A DNA stretch of 64,000 bases from Clostridiales bacterium CCNA10 (GCA_003573975.1 AP018533.1:1-64000), one strand, 5' to 3'. Numbered from the stretch's first letter, positions 24,846 to 35,496 are shown. Made by a program: numbers and translations. Notes: a model not told the origin generated them from the sequence alone.

Positions 24846-25682
24846 ATGGGACAGAAAGTTAATCCCCACGGCCTGCGCGTGGGTGTCATCAAGGATTGGG
24901 ACTCCCGTTGGTACGCCAAGAACGAGCTGGTGGGCGACCTGCTGGTCGAGGACAAGAAGATCCGCGACTACCTGAAGAAGACTCTGTACGGTGCCGGCAT
25001 CCCCAAGATCGAGATCGAGCGGGACAACGCCAAGGTCCGTATCTACCTGCACTGCGCCCGCCCCGGCGTCGTCATCGGCAAGGGCGGCGAGGAGATCAAG
25101 GCCATCGAGGCCAAGCTGGTCAAGATGATCGGCAAGCCCGTGGACCTGAAGATCGTCGAGGTGCGCAACACCGACATGAACGCCCAGCTGGTGGCTGAGA
25201 ACATTGCTCAGCAGCTGGAGAAGCGCATCGGCTTCCGCCGCGCCATGAAGAATGCCATGGGCCGTGCCATGCGCGCCGGCGCCCGCGGCATCAAGACCTG
25301 CTGCTCCGGCCGTCTGGGCGGCGCTGAGATCGCCCGCACTGAGCACTATCACGACGGCACCATTCCCCTGCAGACCCTGCGTGCCGACATCGATTACGGC
25401 TTCGCTGAGGCTGCCACCACCTACGGCCGCATCGGCGTGAAGGTGTGGATCTACAAGGGCGAGGTCCTGACTCAGGCCCTGCGCACCACCCCCCGCACCC
25501 TGGATACCAGTAAGCCCTACCAGGAGCGCCGCGAGCGTCCCCGCCGCGACCGCCGGGACGGCGACCGCCGCCAGGGCGGGTTCAACCGTGACCGCCGCCA
25601 GGGCGGGTTCAACCGTGACAACAACCGTGGCCCCCGCCCCGCCGGTCAGGCCAATGCTCCTAAGGAAGGAGGCGCTCAGTAA
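24846..25682 (+). CDS. rpsC: 30S ribosomal protein S3
   Basis: 278 aa after GGGAGGAGG. The KH domain has [16 protein letters not shown], and the C-terminal domain has [17 protein letters not shown]. It is about 60 residues longer than a minimal S3: the tail is Arg/Gly/Asn-rich and contains two exact copies of DRRQGGFNR (27-bp tandem repeat 25563-25616), a low-complexity RNA-binding-like extension. Stop overlaps the rplP ATG (TAATG). Confidence 0.98.
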   Translation: MGQKVNPHGLRVGVIKDWDSRWYAKNELVGDLLVEDKKIRDYLKKTLYGAGIPKIEIERDNAKVRIYLHCARPGVVIGKGGEEIKAIEAKLVKMIGKPVDLKIVEVRNTDMNAQLVAENIAQQLEKRIGFRRAMKNAMGRAMRAGARGIKTCCSGRLGGAEIARTEHYHDGTIPLQTLRADIDYGFAEAATTYGRIGVKVWIYKGEVLTQALRTTPRTLDTSKPYQERRERPRRDRRDGDRRQGGFNRDRRQGGFNRDNNRGPRPAGQANAPKEGGAQ

Positions 25683-26113
25683 TGCTGCTGCCTAAGCGCG
25701 TAAAATACCGCCGCGTTCACCGCGGTCGCATGAAGGGCAAGGCCAGCCGCGGCAACACCGTGACCTACGGTGACTTCGGCCTGATGGCCACCGAGCCCAG
25801 CTGGATCACCAGCAACCAGATCGAGGCCGCCCGTATCGCCATGACCCGCTACACCAAGCGTGGCGGTAAGGTGTGGATCAAGATCTTCCCCGACAAGCCC
25901 GTCACTGAGAAGCCCGCTGAGACCCGAATGGGTTCCGGTAAGGGTTCCCCCGAGTACTGGGTGGCCGTGGTCAAGCCCGGCCGCGTCATGTTCGAGATCG
26001 CCGGTGTCTCCGAGGAGGTCGCCCGCGAGGCTCTGCGTCTGGCCAGCCACAAGCTGCCCGTCAAGTGCAAGATCGTTAAGCGTGAAGAGACCGAGAAGGG
26101 TGGTGAAGCGTAA
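25682..26113 (+). CDS. rplP: 50S ribosomal protein L16
   Basis: 143 aa, ATG overlapping the rpsC stop. [21 protein letters not shown] and the tRNA-contact loop [19 protein letters not shown] are intact. Its stop overlaps the rpmC ATG by one base (TAATG). Confidence 0.98.
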   Translation: MLLPKRVKYRRVHRGRMKGKASRGNTVTYGDFGLMATEPSWITSNQIEAARIAMTRYTKRGGKVWIKIFPDKPVTEKPAETRMGSGKGSPEYWVAVVKPGRVMFEIAGVSEEVAREALRLASHKLPVKCKIVKREETEKGGEA

Positions 26114-26310
26114 TGAAGGCCAACGAAGTTCGTAAGATGTCTGCCTCCGAGCTGGAGAGCAAGCTGGTGGATCTGAAGAAGGACCTGTTTAACCTGCGCC
26201 TTCAGCACGCTACCAATCAGCTGGATAACCCCGTGCGCATCGCCGAGGTCAAGAAGGACATCGCCCGGGTCAAGACCATCATCCGCGAGCAGCAGCTCGC
26301 CGGCCGCTAA
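26113..26310 (+). CDS. rpmC: 50S ribosomal protein L29
   Basis: 65 aa, two-helix protein. [43 protein letters not shown] matches the family. ATG coupled to the rplP stop. Confidence 0.97.
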   Translation: MKANEVRKMSASELESKLVDLKKDLFNLRLQHATNQLDNPVRIAEVKKDIARVKTIIREQQLAGR

Positions 26311-26325
26311 GAGGAGGAATAGAAG

Positions 26326-26586
26326 ATGGAAAACAGAACTTCTTCCCGTAAGACCAGAGTCGGCCTGGTGGTTTCGGACAAGATGGATAAGACCGTCGTG
26401 GTCGCCATCGCCGACCGCGTGGCCCATCCTCTGTACAAGAAGATCGTAAAGAGAACCTATAAGCTGAAGGCTCACGATGAGAACAACCAGTGCGGCATCG
26501 GCGACCGTGTCCGTGTCATGGAGACCCGTCCCCTGTCCAAGGACAAGCGCTGGCGCGTGGTTGAGATCATCGAGAAGGCGAAATAA
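26326..26586 (+). CDS. rpsQ: 30S ribosomal protein S17
   Basis: 86 aa after [28 protein letters not shown] and [24 protein letters not shown] are the OB-fold signatures of S17. Confidence 0.98.
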   Translation: MENRTSSRKTRVGLVVSDKMDKTVVVAIADRVAHPLYKKIVKRTYKLKAHDENNQCGIGDRVRVMETRPLSKDKRWRVVEIIEKAK

Positions 26587-26598
26587 GGAGGTGCCGGC

Positions 26599-26967
26599 AT
26601 GATTCAGGAAGAAAGCTATCTGAAGGTCGCCGATAACACCGGCGCCAAGGAAATCAAGACCATCCGCGTGCTGGGCGGCTCCAGCCGTAAGTTCGGCAAC
26701 ATCGGGGATGTGATCGTGGCTTCCGTCCGCAAGGCTCAGCCCGGCGGAACCGTGAAGAAGGGCGAGGTCGTCAAGGCCGTCATCGTCCGTACTTCCCGCG
26801 GCGTGCGCCGCCCCGACGGCTCCTACGTCCGGTTCGACGACAACGCCGCCGTCCTCATCAAGGAGGACAAGAACCCCCGCGGCACCCGTATCTTTGGCCC
26901 TGTGGCCCGCGAGCTGCGCGACAAGGATTATATGAAGATCCTGTCCCTGGCTCCCGAAGTGCTGTAA
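26599..26967 (+). CDS. rplN: 50S ribosomal protein L14
   Basis: 122 aa after [26 protein letters not shown] and the C-terminal [23 protein letters not shown] are diagnostic. Confidence 0.99.
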   Translation: MIQEESYLKVADNTGAKEIKTIRVLGGSSRKFGNIGDVIVASVRKAQPGGTVKKGEVVKAVIVRTSRGVRRPDGSYVRFDDNAAVLIKEDKNPRGTRIFGPVARELRDKDYMKILSLAPEVL

Positions 26968-26982
26968 GGGAGGATAATGAGC

Positions 26983-27297
26983 ATGAATAAAATGAGCATC
27001 AAGAAGGACGACCTGGTCGTCGTCCTGTCCGGCAAGGACAAGGGCAAGCAGGGCAAGGTCCTGGAGGTCATGCCCAAGAGCGGCAAGGTGGTCGTGGAGA
27101 AGGTCAACGTGGTCTCCCGCCACACCAAGCCCCGCAAGCAGGGCGAGCAGGGCGGCATCCTCCAGAAGGAGGCCCCCATCTACGCCTGCAAGGTGCAGAA
27201 GGTCTGCCCCAAGTGCAACAAGCCCACCCGCATCGGCCACAAGGTCGAGGGCGACAAGAAGGTCCGCATCTGCAAGAAGTGCGGCGCCGAGATCTGA
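26983..27297 (+). CDS. rplX: 50S ribosomal protein L24
   Basis: 104 aa from the ATG at 26983, which has proper distance to GGAGG; the ATG at 26977 is too close to it. KOW motif [19 protein letters not shown] at the N-terminus. The C-terminal zinc ribbon keeps four Cys ([13 protein letters not shown] and ICKKCGAEI), the zinc-type L24. Confidence 0.97.
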   Translation: MNKMSIKKDDLVVVLSGKDKGKQGKVLEVMPKSGKVVVEKVNVVSRHTKPRKQGEQGGILQKEAPIYACKVQKVCPKCNKPTRIGHKVEGDKKVRICKKCGAEI

Positions 27298-27317
27298 GAG
27301 AGGAGGAGTGAATCGAA

Positions 27318-27869
27318 ATGGCTAACACCCCTAACCTGAAGAAGCTGTACCAGGACGAGGTCGCTCCTGCTCTGATGCAGAAGTTCGGCTATAAGTCCAC
27401 CATGCAGATCCCCCGCCTGGAGAAGATCGTGGTCAACGTGGGCTGCAGCGAGGCTCGCGAGAACGCCAAGGTGCTGGACGCCGTGGTGTCCGATTTGACC
27501 ACCATCACCGGCCAGAAGGCCGTGATCACCAAGGCCAAGAAGTCCGTGGCTAACTTCAAGCTCCGTGAGGGCATGCCCATCGGTGCGAAGGTCACCCTGC
27601 GCGGCAACAAGATGTGGGAGTTCCTGGACCGCCTGTTCAACGTGGCCCTGCCCCGCGTCCGCGACTTCCGCGGCATCTCCGCTGACGCCTTCGACGGCCG
27701 CGGCAACTATGCCCTGGGCGTGAAGGAGCAGCTGATCTTCCCCGAGATCGAGTACGACAAGATCGACAAGATCCGCGGCATGGACATCGTGGTCTGCACC
27801 ACTGCTAAGACCGATGAGGAGGCCCGCGAGCTGCTCAAGCTGGTCGGCGCTCCCTTCGCCGGCCGCTAA
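27318..27869 (+). CDS. rplE: 50S ribosomal protein L5
   Basis: 183 aa after [26 protein letters not shown] and [27 protein letters not shown] are typical. Binds 5S rRNA. Confidence 0.99.
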   Translation: MANTPNLKKLYQDEVAPALMQKFGYKSTMQIPRLEKIVVNVGCSEARENAKVLDAVVSDLTTITGQKAVITKAKKSVANFKLREGMPIGAKVTLRGNKMWEFLDRLFNVALPRVRDFRGISADAFDGRGNYALGVKEQLIFPEIEYDKIDKIRGMDIVVCTTAKTDEEARELLKLVGAPFAGR

Positions 27870-27884
27870 GGAGGAGGAAACGTT

Positions 27885-28070
27885 ATGGCTAAGAAGTCTA
27901 TGATCCTGAAGCAGCAGAAGGAGCCCAAGTTCTCCTCCCGCCGCTATAACCGCTGCAAGCTGTGCGGCCGTCCCCACGCCTATCTGCGGGACTACGGCAT
28001 CTGCCGTATCTGCTTCCGTGAGCTGGCCTACAAGGGCCAGATCCCCGGTGTGAAGAAGGCCTCCTGGTAA
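27885..28070 (+). CDS. rpsN: 30S ribosomal protein S14, zinc type
   Basis: 61 aa after AAGGAGGAGG. The short zinc-binding form (RpsN1/type Z), with CKLCGRPH and [23 protein letters not shown] giving four Cys. Last gene before a 452-bp gap that interrupts the spc operon. Confidence 0.98.
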   Translation: MAKKSMILKQQKEPKFSSRRYNRCKLCGRPHAYLRDYGICRICFRELAYKGQIPGVKKASW

Positions 28071-28228
28071 AAACTGTTCCAGCCCGGGCCGGGGTCGGGG
28101 CCCAGCCCCCTCTCCCCTCCCCGCCGGCGTGGTCCAATATCGTCTTAGAAGGAACCGGCTGTGTCTCACAACCGGTTCCTTCCTGACAAAAATGAACCAC
28201 GCATCCGGGTGTGCGAGGTTGAAAAACC
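28071..28228 (+). other. rpsN downstream region with hairpin
   Basis: First part of the 452-bp break in the spc operon. GC-rich run after rpsN, then AAGGAACCGG (28149-28158) pairing with CCGGTTCCTT (28172-28181); no strong T tract follows, so termination is uncertain. Confidence 0.55.
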
Positions 28229-28257
28229 TTGCATTTCGGATATAAATGGGGTATAAT
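28229..28257 (+). promoter_or_regulatory. Internal spc-operon promoter
   Basis: TTGCAT (28229-28234), 17-bp spacer, TATAAT (28252-28257), 265 bp upstream of rpsH. It restarts transcription in the middle of the ribosomal cluster. Confidence 0.75.
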
Positions 28258-28263
28258 CAAGTG

Positions 28264-28522
28264 CTTGCGCGCCCAGGGTCATAAAAATTAAGACACACCC
28301 GGCGCCGTGGGCGAGCCCCCAGGCCCGTAATTCGGAGCAAATTCCCGGTTTACGGGGCTTGTGCGTTCACATCTTTTGGTCAGATCCGCTTCGGCGGTTT
28401 TGATATATGCGCCAATGGCGCAAAGGCGGTCAACAGGTCGGAGAGATTGCCTGCTCCCCGATACCTTGCCGCCTGTACCGGTACGGAAACGGCCGGTAAT
28501 CTGTAAGAGGAGGTAAATACTC
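28264..28522 (+). promoter_or_regulatory. Long leader of the rpsH segment
   Basis: About 260 nt of 5' leader with several stems (for example ATCCGCTTCGGCGGTT near 28385, GCGCCAATGGCGC near 28410, and GGTACGGAAACGGCC near 28480) before GAGGAGG of rpsH. S8 is the known regulator of spc operons in E. coli; no recognisable S8 site could be confirmed by eye. Confidence 0.5.
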
Positions 28523-28921
28523 ATGCACATCACGGATCCCATTGCGGATATGCTCACCCGCATCCGCAACGCGAACAACGCCAAGCATGACACGGTGGAC
28601 GTCCCCGCTTCCAACATGAAGAAGTCCATCGCCCAGATCCTGCTGGAGGAGGGCTACATCAAGAACTTCCAGCTGATCGACAACGGCACCCAGGGCGTTA
28701 TCCGCGTCACCCTGAAGTACGGCGCCGGTAAGGAGAAGGTCATCTCCGGTCTGCGCCGCGTGTCCAAGCCCGGCCTGCGCGTGTATGCCGGCGCGGACGA
28801 GCTGCCCAAGGTTCTGCGCGGCCTGGGCATCGCCATCGTGTCCACTTCCAAGGGCGTCATGACCGATAAGAAGGCCCGCGAGGCCCATGTCGGCGGCGAA
28901 GTCCTGGCATTTGTCTGGTAA
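28523..28921 (+). CDS. rpsH: 30S ribosomal protein S8
   Basis: 132 aa after [24 protein letters not shown] and [15 protein letters not shown] are diagnostic; C-terminus GEVLAFVW. First gene behind the internal promoter. Confidence 0.99.
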   Translation: MHITDPIADMLTRIRNANNAKHDTVDVPASNMKKSIAQILLEEGYIKNFQLIDNGTQGVIRVTLKYGAGKEKVISGLRRVSKPGLRVYAGADELPKVLRGLGIAIVSTSKGVMTDKKAREAHVGGEVLAFVW

Positions 28922-28935
28922 GGAGGGTTATAGGA

Positions 28936-29481
28936 ATGTCTAGAATTGGTAGAGCTCCTATCGCCGTCCCTGCCGGCGTGGAGGTTAAGATCGAGGCGAA
29001 CAATGTCGTGACCGTCAAGGGCCCCAAGGGCACCATGACCCGGCAGTTCCACCCCAACATGAAGATCGAGCAGGAGGGTGAGGTCATTCGCGTCACCCGT
29101 CCCAACGACGCCAAGGAGAACCGCTCTCTCCACGGCCTGACCCGCACCCTGATCCACAACATGGTGGTGGGCGTGACCGAGGGCTATAAGAAGGAGCTGG
29201 ACGTCAACGGCGTCGGTTACCGTGTGGCCAAGGAGGGCAACAAGCTGGTCATGAACCTGGGCTTCTCCCATCAGGTCATCATGGAGGAGATCGAGGGCAT
29301 CACCATCGAGGTCCCCGGCCCCAACAAGATCGTCATTCACGGCTGTGACAAGCAGAAGGTGGGCCAGTTTGCCGCCGAAGTGAGAGAGAAGCGTCCCCCC
29401 GAGCCTTACAAGGGCAAGGGTATCAAGTATACTGACGAGGTCATCCGCCGCAAGGCTGGTAAGACCGGCGCCAAGAAGTAA
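28936..29481 (+). CDS. rplF: 50S ribosomal protein L6
   Basis: 181 aa after [24 protein letters not shown] at the N-terminus and the C-terminal [30 protein letters not shown] are standard. Confidence 0.99.
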   Translation: MSRIGRAPIAVPAGVEVKIEANNVVTVKGPKGTMTRQFHPNMKIEQEGEVIRVTRPNDAKENRSLHGLTRTLIHNMVVGVTEGYKKELDVNGVGYRVAKEGNKLVMNLGFSHQVIMEEIEGITIEVPGPNKIVIHGCDKQKVGQFAAEVREKRPPEPYKGKGIKYTDEVIRRKAGKTGAKK

Positions 29482-29498
29482 GAAGGAGGTGTGCCACT

Positions 29499-29858
29499 AT
29501 GATCAACAGACCCGATACTCGTTCCCAGCGCATCAAGCGCCACAAGCGCGTGCGTGCTAAGATTTCCGGCACGCCCGAGCGTCCCCGCCTGAACGTGTTC
29601 CGCAGCGAGACCAATATCTATGCCCAGATCATCGACGATGTGACCGGCAAGACCCTGGTCTCCGCTTCTTCCCTGGAGAAGGACTTCTCCTGCGAGGGCA
29701 CCAAGACCGACGCCGCCAAGCAGGTGGGCGTCACCGTGGCCGAGCGTGCCAAGGCGAAGGGCATCGACACCGTGGTGTTCGACCGCGGCGGCTATGTGTA
29801 CCATGGCCGTGTCAAGGCTCTGGCCGAGGGCGCCCGTGAGGGCGGCCTGCAGTTCTAA
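29499..29858 (+). CDS. rplR: 50S ribosomal protein L18
   Basis: 119 aa after [37 protein letters not shown] and [28 protein letters not shown] are typical. Binds 5S rRNA with L5. Confidence 0.99.
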   Translation: MINRPDTRSQRIKRHKRVRAKISGTPERPRLNVFRSETNIYAQIIDDVTGKTLVSASSLEKDFSCEGTKTDAAKQVGVTVAERAKAKGIDTVVFDRGGYVYHGRVKALAEGAREGGLQF

Positions 29859-29875
29859 GGGAGGAGGAAACGACA

Positions 29876-30376
29876 ATGGCTAGATTTGAGAGAGAACCCA
29901 GCGAGTTCGTGGAGAAGCTCGTTTCCCTGAACCGCGTATCCAAGACCGTCAAGGGCGGCCGTATCTTCAAGTTCGCCGCCCTGATGGTGGTGGGCGATGA
30001 GAAGGGCCGCGTGGGCTTCGGCCTGGGCAAGGCCTCCGAGGTGCCCGAGGCCATCCGCAAGGGCATCGAGGACGCCAAGAAGAACATGATCACCGTGTCC
30101 CTGTCCGGCACCACCATCCCCCACGAGGTGATCGGTGAGTTCGGCGCCGGCCGCGTGCTGATGAAGCCCGCCGCCCCCGGTACCGGCGTCATCGCCGGCG
30201 GTGCTGTCCGTGCCGTTCTGGAAGCGGTCGGCATCAAGGACATCTACACCAAGTGCCTGCGCTCCAACAATCCGCAGAACGTGGTCTCCGCTGCTTTTGA
30301 GGGCCTGAAGTCCCTGAGAAGCCCCGAGGAGGTCGCCCGCATCCGCGGCAAGAGCGTGGACGAGATCTTGGGTTAA
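29876..30376 (+). CDS. rpsE: 30S ribosomal protein S5
   Basis: 166 aa after [38 protein letters not shown] and the C-terminal [18 protein letters not shown] are diagnostic. Confidence 0.99.
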   Translation: MARFEREPSEFVEKLVSLNRVSKTVKGGRIFKFAALMVVGDEKGRVGFGLGKASEVPEAIRKGIEDAKKNMITVSLSGTTIPHEVIGEFGAGRVLMKPAAPGTGVIAGGAVRAVLEAVGIKDIYTKCLRSNNPQNVVSAAFEGLKSLRSPEEVARIRGKSVDEILG

Positions 30377-30390
30377 GGAGGGCGTTCACA

Positions 30391-30573
30391 ATGGCTAATC
30401 TGAACATCAAGCTGGTCAAGAGCCTGAACGGCCGCATCGCCAAGCACAAGGCGAATGCCGAAGCTCTGGGCCTTCACAAGATCGGCGATACCACCGTGCA
30501 GCCCGACAATGCGGCTACCCGGGGCAAGATCGCCCACATCGGCTACCTGCTCCAGGTGACCGAGGAAAACTAA
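30391..30573 (+). CDS. rpmD: 50S ribosomal protein L30
   Basis: 60 aa after [34 protein letters not shown] and [13 protein letters not shown] match bacterial L30. Confidence 0.97.
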   Translation: MANLNIKLVKSLNGRIAKHKANAEALGLHKIGDTTVQPDNAATRGKIAHIGYLLQVTEEN

Positions 30574-30589
30574 GAGGAGGCGCGAGACA

Positions 30590-31030
30590 ATGAATCTGCA
30601 TGAACTCTCCCCCGCCGCCGGCTCCAACACCAAGGCGTACCGCAAGGGCCGCGGCGAGGGCTCCGGAAACGGAAAGACCGCCGGCCGCGGCCAGAAGGGC
30701 CAGTGGTCCCGCTCTGGCGGCGGCGTCCGCGTCGGCTTTGAGGGCGGCCAGATGCCTCTGGCCCGCCGCCTGCCCAAGCGCGGTTTCCACAACATTTTCG
30801 CTAAGCCCCTGGAGGCTGTGAACGTATCTGTCCTGGAGAAGTTCGAGGACGGCGACGTGGTCAATGCCCAGGCTCTGCTGGAGAAGGGGATCCTCTCCAA
30901 GTGTGAGTACGGCGTGAAGATCCTGGGCAATGGCGAGATCACCAAGAAGCTGACCGTTCAGGCTTCCGCCTTCTCCGCCTCCGCCAAGGAAAAAATCGAA
31001 GCTGCAGGTGGTAAGGTGGAGGTGGTCTGA
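30590..31030 (+). CDS. rplO: 50S ribosomal protein L15
   Basis: 146 aa after [41 protein letters not shown] and [18 protein letters not shown] are the L15 signatures. Two bases separate it from secY. Confidence 0.99.
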   Translation: MNLHELSPAAGSNTKAYRKGRGEGSGNGKTAGRGQKGQWSRSGGGVRVGFEGGQMPLARRLPKRGFHNIFAKPLEAVNVSVLEKFEDGDVVNAQALLEKGILSKCEYGVKILGNGEITKKLTVQASAFSASAKEKIEAAGGKVEVV

Positions 31031-31032
31031 TT

Positions 31033-32403
31033 ATGATCAAGACCGTCCGGGACGCCTGGAAGATCCCTGAGCTGCGCAAGAAGATCCTGTTTACCATCTT
31101 CGCGCTGCTGATCTTCCGCCTGGGCGCCGCCATCCCTGTCCCCTATATCAATTCCCAGGAGCTGGAGGTCTATCTGGCCGCCCAGAGCGGCACCATCCTG
31201 GGCCTGATGAACGCCATGAGCGGTTCGGCCTTCTCCATGGCCACCCTCTTTGCCCTGTCCATCCAGCCCTATATCAACAGCTCCATCATCATCCAGCTGC
31301 TCACCGTGGCCATCCCCGCTCTGGAGCGCATGGCCAAGGAGGGCGGCGAGGAGGGCCGCAAGAAGATCGCCTCCATCACCCGTTACACCACCGTGGCCAT
31401 CGGCCTGATCCAGGGCTTCGGCTATTACAGCCTGATTAACAGCTACGGCCTGGTGGATACGGAGGGGCTGCCTGCCCTGTGGGTCGGGATCGTGATCGTC
31501 CTGTCCTTCACCGCCGGTTCCGCCTTTCTGATGTGGCTGGGTGAGCAGATCACTGAGTTCGGCATCGGAAACGGCATCTCCATCATCCTGTTCGCCGGCA
31601 TCGTCTCCCGCTTCCCCCACATGGTCAGCGATGTCTATCACGGCGTCACCGCCTGGATGGACCCCCTGACCCAGGAGGAGTTCACCGCCATGAACTGGAG
31701 CGAGGCCCAGATCGCCGCCTACCAGAAGAGCCTGCTGGCCCCCTGGATGGTCGCGGTCGTGATCCTGGGTATGCTGGCCCTGGTGGTGTTCATCGTGTTC
31801 ATCTCCAACGCCGAGCGCCGTCTGCCTGTGCAGTACGCCAAGCGGGTGGTGGGCCGGAAGATGTACGGTGGACAGTCCACTCACATCCCCATCAAGGTGA
31901 ACATGAGCGGCGTTATGCCCATCATCTTTGCCCAGTCCATTGCCTCTCTCCCTGCTACCATCGGCGCCTTCGCCGGTTGGACGCTGGAGAGCCAGGGCTT
32001 TGGCGGCGGCCTGATGCGGCTGTTTGACACCAGCAAGCCTTTCTACAGCGTTTTGTACTTCCTGCTGATCGTGGGCTTCAGCTATTTCTACGCCACCATG
32101 CAGTTCAACCCCATTGAGGTGGCCAACAACCTGAAGAAGAACGGCGGCTTTATCCCCGGCTTCCGTCCCGGAAAGCCCACCGCCGACTTCATTCTGAAGG
32201 TGCTGAATAAGATCACCATGTTCGGCGCGCTCTACCTGTCGGTGATCGCCATTGCGCCCATCATCACTGGCAACCTCTTTGGGTACAGCTCCCTGGCCAT
32301 CGGCGGCACCTCCGTGATCATCGTGGTGGGCGTCGCTCTGGAGACCGTGAAGCAGATGGAGGCCCAGATGCTGATGCGGCACTATAAGGGCTTCCTGGAG
32401 TAA
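31033..32403 (+). CDS. secY: Preprotein translocase subunit SecY
   Basis: 456 aa, ATG at 31033, 2 nt after rplO; the ribosome site (AGGTGG) lies in the end of rplO. Ten hydrophobic segments can be counted. Conserved motifs include IQPYINSSIIIQLLT (TM2 region), ERMAKEGGEEGRKKI and VKQMEAQMLMRHYKGFLE at the C-terminus. Core channel of the Sec translocon. Confidence 0.98.
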   Translation: MIKTVRDAWKIPELRKKILFTIFALLIFRLGAAIPVPYINSQELEVYLAAQSGTILGLMNAMSGSAFSMATLFALSIQPYINSSIIIQLLTVAIPALERMAKEGGEEGRKKIASITRYTTVAIGLIQGFGYYSLINSYGLVDTEGLPALWVGIVIVLSFTAGSAFLMWLGEQITEFGIGNGISIILFAGIVSRFPHMVSDVYHGVTAWMDPLTQEEFTAMNWSEAQIAAYQKSLLAPWMVAVVILGMLALVVFIVFISNAERRLPVQYAKRVVGRKMYGGQSTHIPIKVNMSGVMPIIFAQSIASLPATIGAFAGWTLESQGFGGGLMRLFDTSKPFYSVLYFLLIVGFSYFYATMQFNPIEVANNLKKNGGFIPGFRPGKPTADFILKVLNKITMFGALYLSVIAIAPIITGNLFGYSSLAIGGTSVIIVVGVALETVKQMEAQMLMRHYKGFLE

Positions 32404-32423
32404 GTTTGGGAGATGTCACAGTT

Positions 32424-33062
32424 ATGGGTATGAAACTGATCCTGCTGGGTGCACCCGGTGCGGGCAAAGGCACCCAGGCAGAGGTCCTCTGCCAAAAGCT
32501 GGGGATCCCTACCATATCCACCGGCAACATGTTACGCACGGCCATTCAGGAGGGCACTCCGGTCGGGCTCCAGGCCAAGTCCTTCATGGATGCGGGCAAG
32601 CTGGTTTCCGACGAAGTGATCATCCAGATCGTGGCACAGCGCATCGCACAGCCCGACTGCGCGGCGGGCTTCATCCTAGATGGGGTGCCCCGCACCATCG
32701 CCCAGGCTGAGGCCCTGGACGCCGCGGGCGTCCGGTTCGACCGGGTCCTCTCCCTGGAGATCACCGATCAGGAGATCGAGGAGCGGATGTCCGGCCGCCA
32801 GGTGTGCAGCAAGTGCGGCGCGTCCTTCCACATCCATGCCCGCCCCACCAAGGCGGAGGGCGTGTGTGACAACTGCGGCGGCCCCGTGGTCCAGCGGGAC
32901 GATGACAAGCCGGAAACGGTGCGTCACCGCCTGGAGGTCTATCACCAGCAGACAGAGCCCCTGAAGGGCTATTATCAGGCCAAGGGCCTGCTGACTCTGG
33001 TGGAGAACCGCCCCACCATTGAGGCCACCACCCAGGCGATCATGGAGGCGCTGCAATCTTGA
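32424..33062 (+). CDS. adk: Adenylate kinase (zinc-lid type)
   Basis: 212 aa from the ATG at 32424 (ATG at 32430 and TTG at 32406 are alternatives; GGGAG favours 32424). P-loop GAPGAGKGTQAE. The lid has CSKCGASFHIHARPTKAEGVCDNCGG, a four-Cys zinc site as in Gram-positive Adk. FILDGVPRTIAQAEAL is the NMP-binding region (Val where FILDGFPR is usual). Converts AMP and ATP to two ADP. Its stop overlaps the upstream frame of map. Confidence 0.98.
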   Translation: MGMKLILLGAPGAGKGTQAEVLCQKLGIPTISTGNMLRTAIQEGTPVGLQAKSFMDAGKLVSDEVIIQIVAQRIAQPDCAAGFILDGVPRTIAQAEALDAAGVRFDRVLSLEITDQEIEERMSGRQVCSKCGASFHIHARPTKAEGVCDNCGGPVVQRDDDKPETVRHRLEVYHQQTEPLKGYYQAKGLLTLVENRPTIEATTQAIMEALQS

Positions 33063-33073
33063 AGGGCATTGAA

Positions 33074-33838
33074 ATGATTTCCATTAAGTCCCCCCGTGAG
33101 ATCGAGGCCATGCGCAGGGCCGGGCGGATCACCGCCCAGGCCCGGGCTCTGGCCGGCTCCATGGTGGCCCCCGGGGTCACCACCCACGAGATCGACACGG
33201 CGGTGCGCCGGTTCATCGAGAGCCACGGCGCGAAGCCCTCCTTCCTGGGTTACGGCGGCTACCCCGGTTCTGCCTGCATCTCCGTCAATGACGAGGTGAT
33301 TCACGGCATTCCCGGCCCCCGAAAGCTCCAGGAGGGCGACATCGTCAGCGTGGACGTGGGCGCCTTCATCGGCGGGTTCCACGGGGACTGCGCCGCTACC
33401 TATGCCTGCGGCGCGATCAGCGCCGAGGCGGAGAAGCTCATCGCTGTGACCCAGCAGAGCTTCTGGGAGGGCATCAAGATGGCCCGTCAGGGCTGCCGGG
33501 TGTCCGACATCGGCCACGCGGTCCAGGCTTATGTAGAGGCCAACGGCTTCTCCGTGGTCCGGGACTATGTGGGCCACGGTGTGGGCAGCAAGCTCCACGA
33601 GGCCCCCGAGGTCCGCAACTTCGGACCGGCGGGACACGGCCCCCGGCTCCAGCCGGGTATGACCATTGCGGTGGAACCCATGGTCAACGTGGGGACCTGG
33701 CAGATCAAGGTCCTGCCCGACGGCTGGACCGTCAAAACGCTGGACGGCTCTCTGGCCGCCCACTATGAAAACACGATCCTCATCACCGAAGGTGACGCCG
33801 AGGTCCTCACAGTCACCGAGGATGGAGCCTATGTTTGA
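33074..33838 (+). CDS. map: Methionine aminopeptidase type I
   Basis: 254 aa from the ATG at 33074 after GAAGGG; a TTG at 33059 overlapping adk is the alternative. Removes N-terminal Met. Metal ligands are visible in VSVDVGAFIGGFHGDCA (two Asp), VGHGVGSKLHEAP (His), AVEPMVNVGTW (Glu) and the final Glu in HYENTILITEGD. The end overlaps the next gene by 8 nt. Confidence 0.98.
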   Translation: MISIKSPREIEAMRRAGRITAQARALAGSMVAPGVTTHEIDTAVRRFIESHGAKPSFLGYGGYPGSACISVNDEVIHGIPGPRKLQEGDIVSVDVGAFIGGFHGDCAATYACGAISAEAEKLIAVTQQSFWEGIKMARQGCRVSDIGHAVQAYVEANGFSVVRDYVGHGVGSKLHEAPEVRNFGPAGHGPRLQPGMTIAVEPMVNVGTWQIKVLPDGWTVKTLDGSLAAHYENTILITEGDAEVLTVTEDGAYV

Positions 33839-34130
33839 TTACACGGGCCAAATCGTCCAGGCGACCGCCGGACGGGACAAGGGCGGCGTGTTCTGTGTCG
33901 TTGGCATGGACCATCGGCAGGAGCGACTGCTGCTGGCGGACGGGAAACGGAGAAAGGTCTCCCGGCCAAAGGCAAAAAAGCTGGGCCATATACGGCAGCT
34001 GGCCGGGGCCCGGCAGGAGTATGACCACCCGGCCATCCAGAAGCTGAGACAAGGGGAACCGGTATCAGACCGAGAACTGAGAAGGGCGCTGGCCGCCTTC
34101 AAGGAGGGAATCACGCTTGGCGAAAGATGA
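33831..34130 (+). CDS. KOW-domain RNA-binding protein
   Basis: 99 aa, ATG at 33831 overlapping the map stop. The start [27 protein letters not shown] is a KOW motif of the type encoded between map and infA in many Clostridia; a basic middle ([20 protein letters not shown]) supports RNA binding. It overlaps infA by 14 nt. Precise role unknown; a ribosome-associated function is inferred from context. Confidence 0.85.
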   Translation: MFDYTGQIVQATAGRDKGGVFCVVGMDHRQERLLLADGKRRKVSRPKAKKLGHIRQLAGARQEYDHPAIQKLRQGEPVSDRELRRALAAFKEGITLGER

Positions 34131-34335
34131 TATGATCGAGCTGGAGGGAGTCGTCACGGAATCCCTGCCCAACACCACGTTCCATGTGGACATTGGGAAC
34201 GGACACATCATCCTGGCACATATTTCCGGCAAGCTGCGTATGAACTTCATCCGCATCCTGCCGGGCGACAAGGTGACCGTACAGATGTCACCCTACGACC
34301 TCACCCGAGGCCGTATCACCTGGCGTTCTAAGTAA
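34117..34335 (+). CDS. infA: Translation initiation factor IF-1
   Basis: 72 aa with a TTG start at 34117, placed 9 nt after AAGGAGG and giving exactly the family length ([22 protein letters not shown]). OB-fold signatures [23 protein letters not shown] and [12 protein letters not shown] are intact. TTG instead of ATG is unusual for infA and may limit its expression. Confidence 0.97.
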   Translation: MAKDDMIELEGVVTESLPNTTFHVDIGNGHIILAHISGKLRMNFIRILPGDKVTVQMSPYDLTRGRITWRSK

Positions 34336-34433
34336 CTATTAACGACCGAATCGTCCGGCTTTTCTTGGAAGCCTTGCCTTCCGAGATCCGCAAACTCCCG
34401 TCCCCCCCGCAGGGACAGCGGCCACAGGCCGCC

Positions 34434-34695
<262 letters not shown>

Positions 34696-34713
34696 TTGGA
34701 GGTGCTGTAATAA

Positions 34714-35082
34714 ATGGCTCGTATTGCCGGTATTGACCTGCCGAAGGAGAAAAGAATTGAGATCGGCCTCACTTATATCTACGGCATTGGGCGCACCAGC
34801 GCCAACAAGATCCTGGCCCAGGCCGGGATCAGCCCCGACGTCCGTGTGAAGGACCTGTCCGAGGAGGACGAGGCCAAGCTGCGTGAGATCATTGGCCACG
34901 ACTACACCGTGGAAGGCGATCTGCGCCGCAACGTCGCGATGGACATCAAGCGGCTGACCGAGATCGGCTGCTACCGCGGCATCCGCCACCGCAAGGGGCT
35001 GCCTGTCCGCGGCCAGCGTTCCAAGACGAACGCCCGTACCCGCAAGGGTCCCAAGCGTACCGTCGCCAACAAGAAGAAGTAA
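34714..35082 (+). CDS. rpsM: 30S ribosomal protein S13
   Basis: 122 aa after [32 protein letters not shown] and the C-terminal [28 protein letters not shown] are diagnostic. Confidence 0.99.
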   Translation: MARIAGIDLPKEKRIEIGLTYIYGIGRTSANKILAQAGISPDVRVKDLSEEDEAKLREIIGHDYTVEGDLRRNVAMDIKRLTEIGCYRGIRHRKGLPVRGQRSKTNARTRKGPKRTVANKKK

Positions 35083-35094
35083 GGAGGGATACAC

Positions 35095-35496
35095 ATGGCT
35101 GCAAATACCAAGGGTAAGAAAGTGGTGCGCAAGCGCCGCGAGCGTAAAAACGTGGAGAAGGGCCAGGTGCATATCCGTTCCTCCTTCAACAACACGATGG
35201 TGACCGTCACCGACCTGCAGGGCAACGCCCTGTCCTGGGCCTCCTCTGGCGGCCTGGGCTTCCGCGGTTCCCGTAAGAGCACTCCTTTTGCTGCTCAGAC
35301 CGCCGCTGAGACGGCCGCCAAGGCCGCCATGGAGTACGGCCTGAAGACCGTCGAGGTCTATGTCAAGGGCCCCGGCGCCGGCCGTGAGGCCGCCATCCGG
35401 GCGCTGCAGGCCGTGGGCCTGGAGGTCACCCTGATCAAGGACGTGACCCCCGTTCCCCACAACGGCTGCCGGCCCCCGAAGCGCCGTCGTGTCTGA
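35095..35496 (+). CDS. rpsK: 30S ribosomal protein S11
   Basis: 133 aa after [52 protein letters not shown] and [17 protein letters not shown] are typical; the NG pair that can form isoaspartate in E. coli is present near the C-terminus. Confidence 0.99.
   Translation: MAANTKGKKVVRKRRERKNVEKGQVHIRSSFNNTMVTVTDLQGNALSWASSGGLGFRGSRKSTPFAAQTAAETAAKAAMEYGLKTVEVYVKGPGAGREAAIRALQAVGLEVTLIKDVTPVPHNGCRPPKRRRV

Noticed and set aside
26977..26979. ATG at 26977 as the rplX start
   Set aside because: Only 3 nt from GGAGG; the ATG at 26983 has proper spacing and gives normal L24 length.
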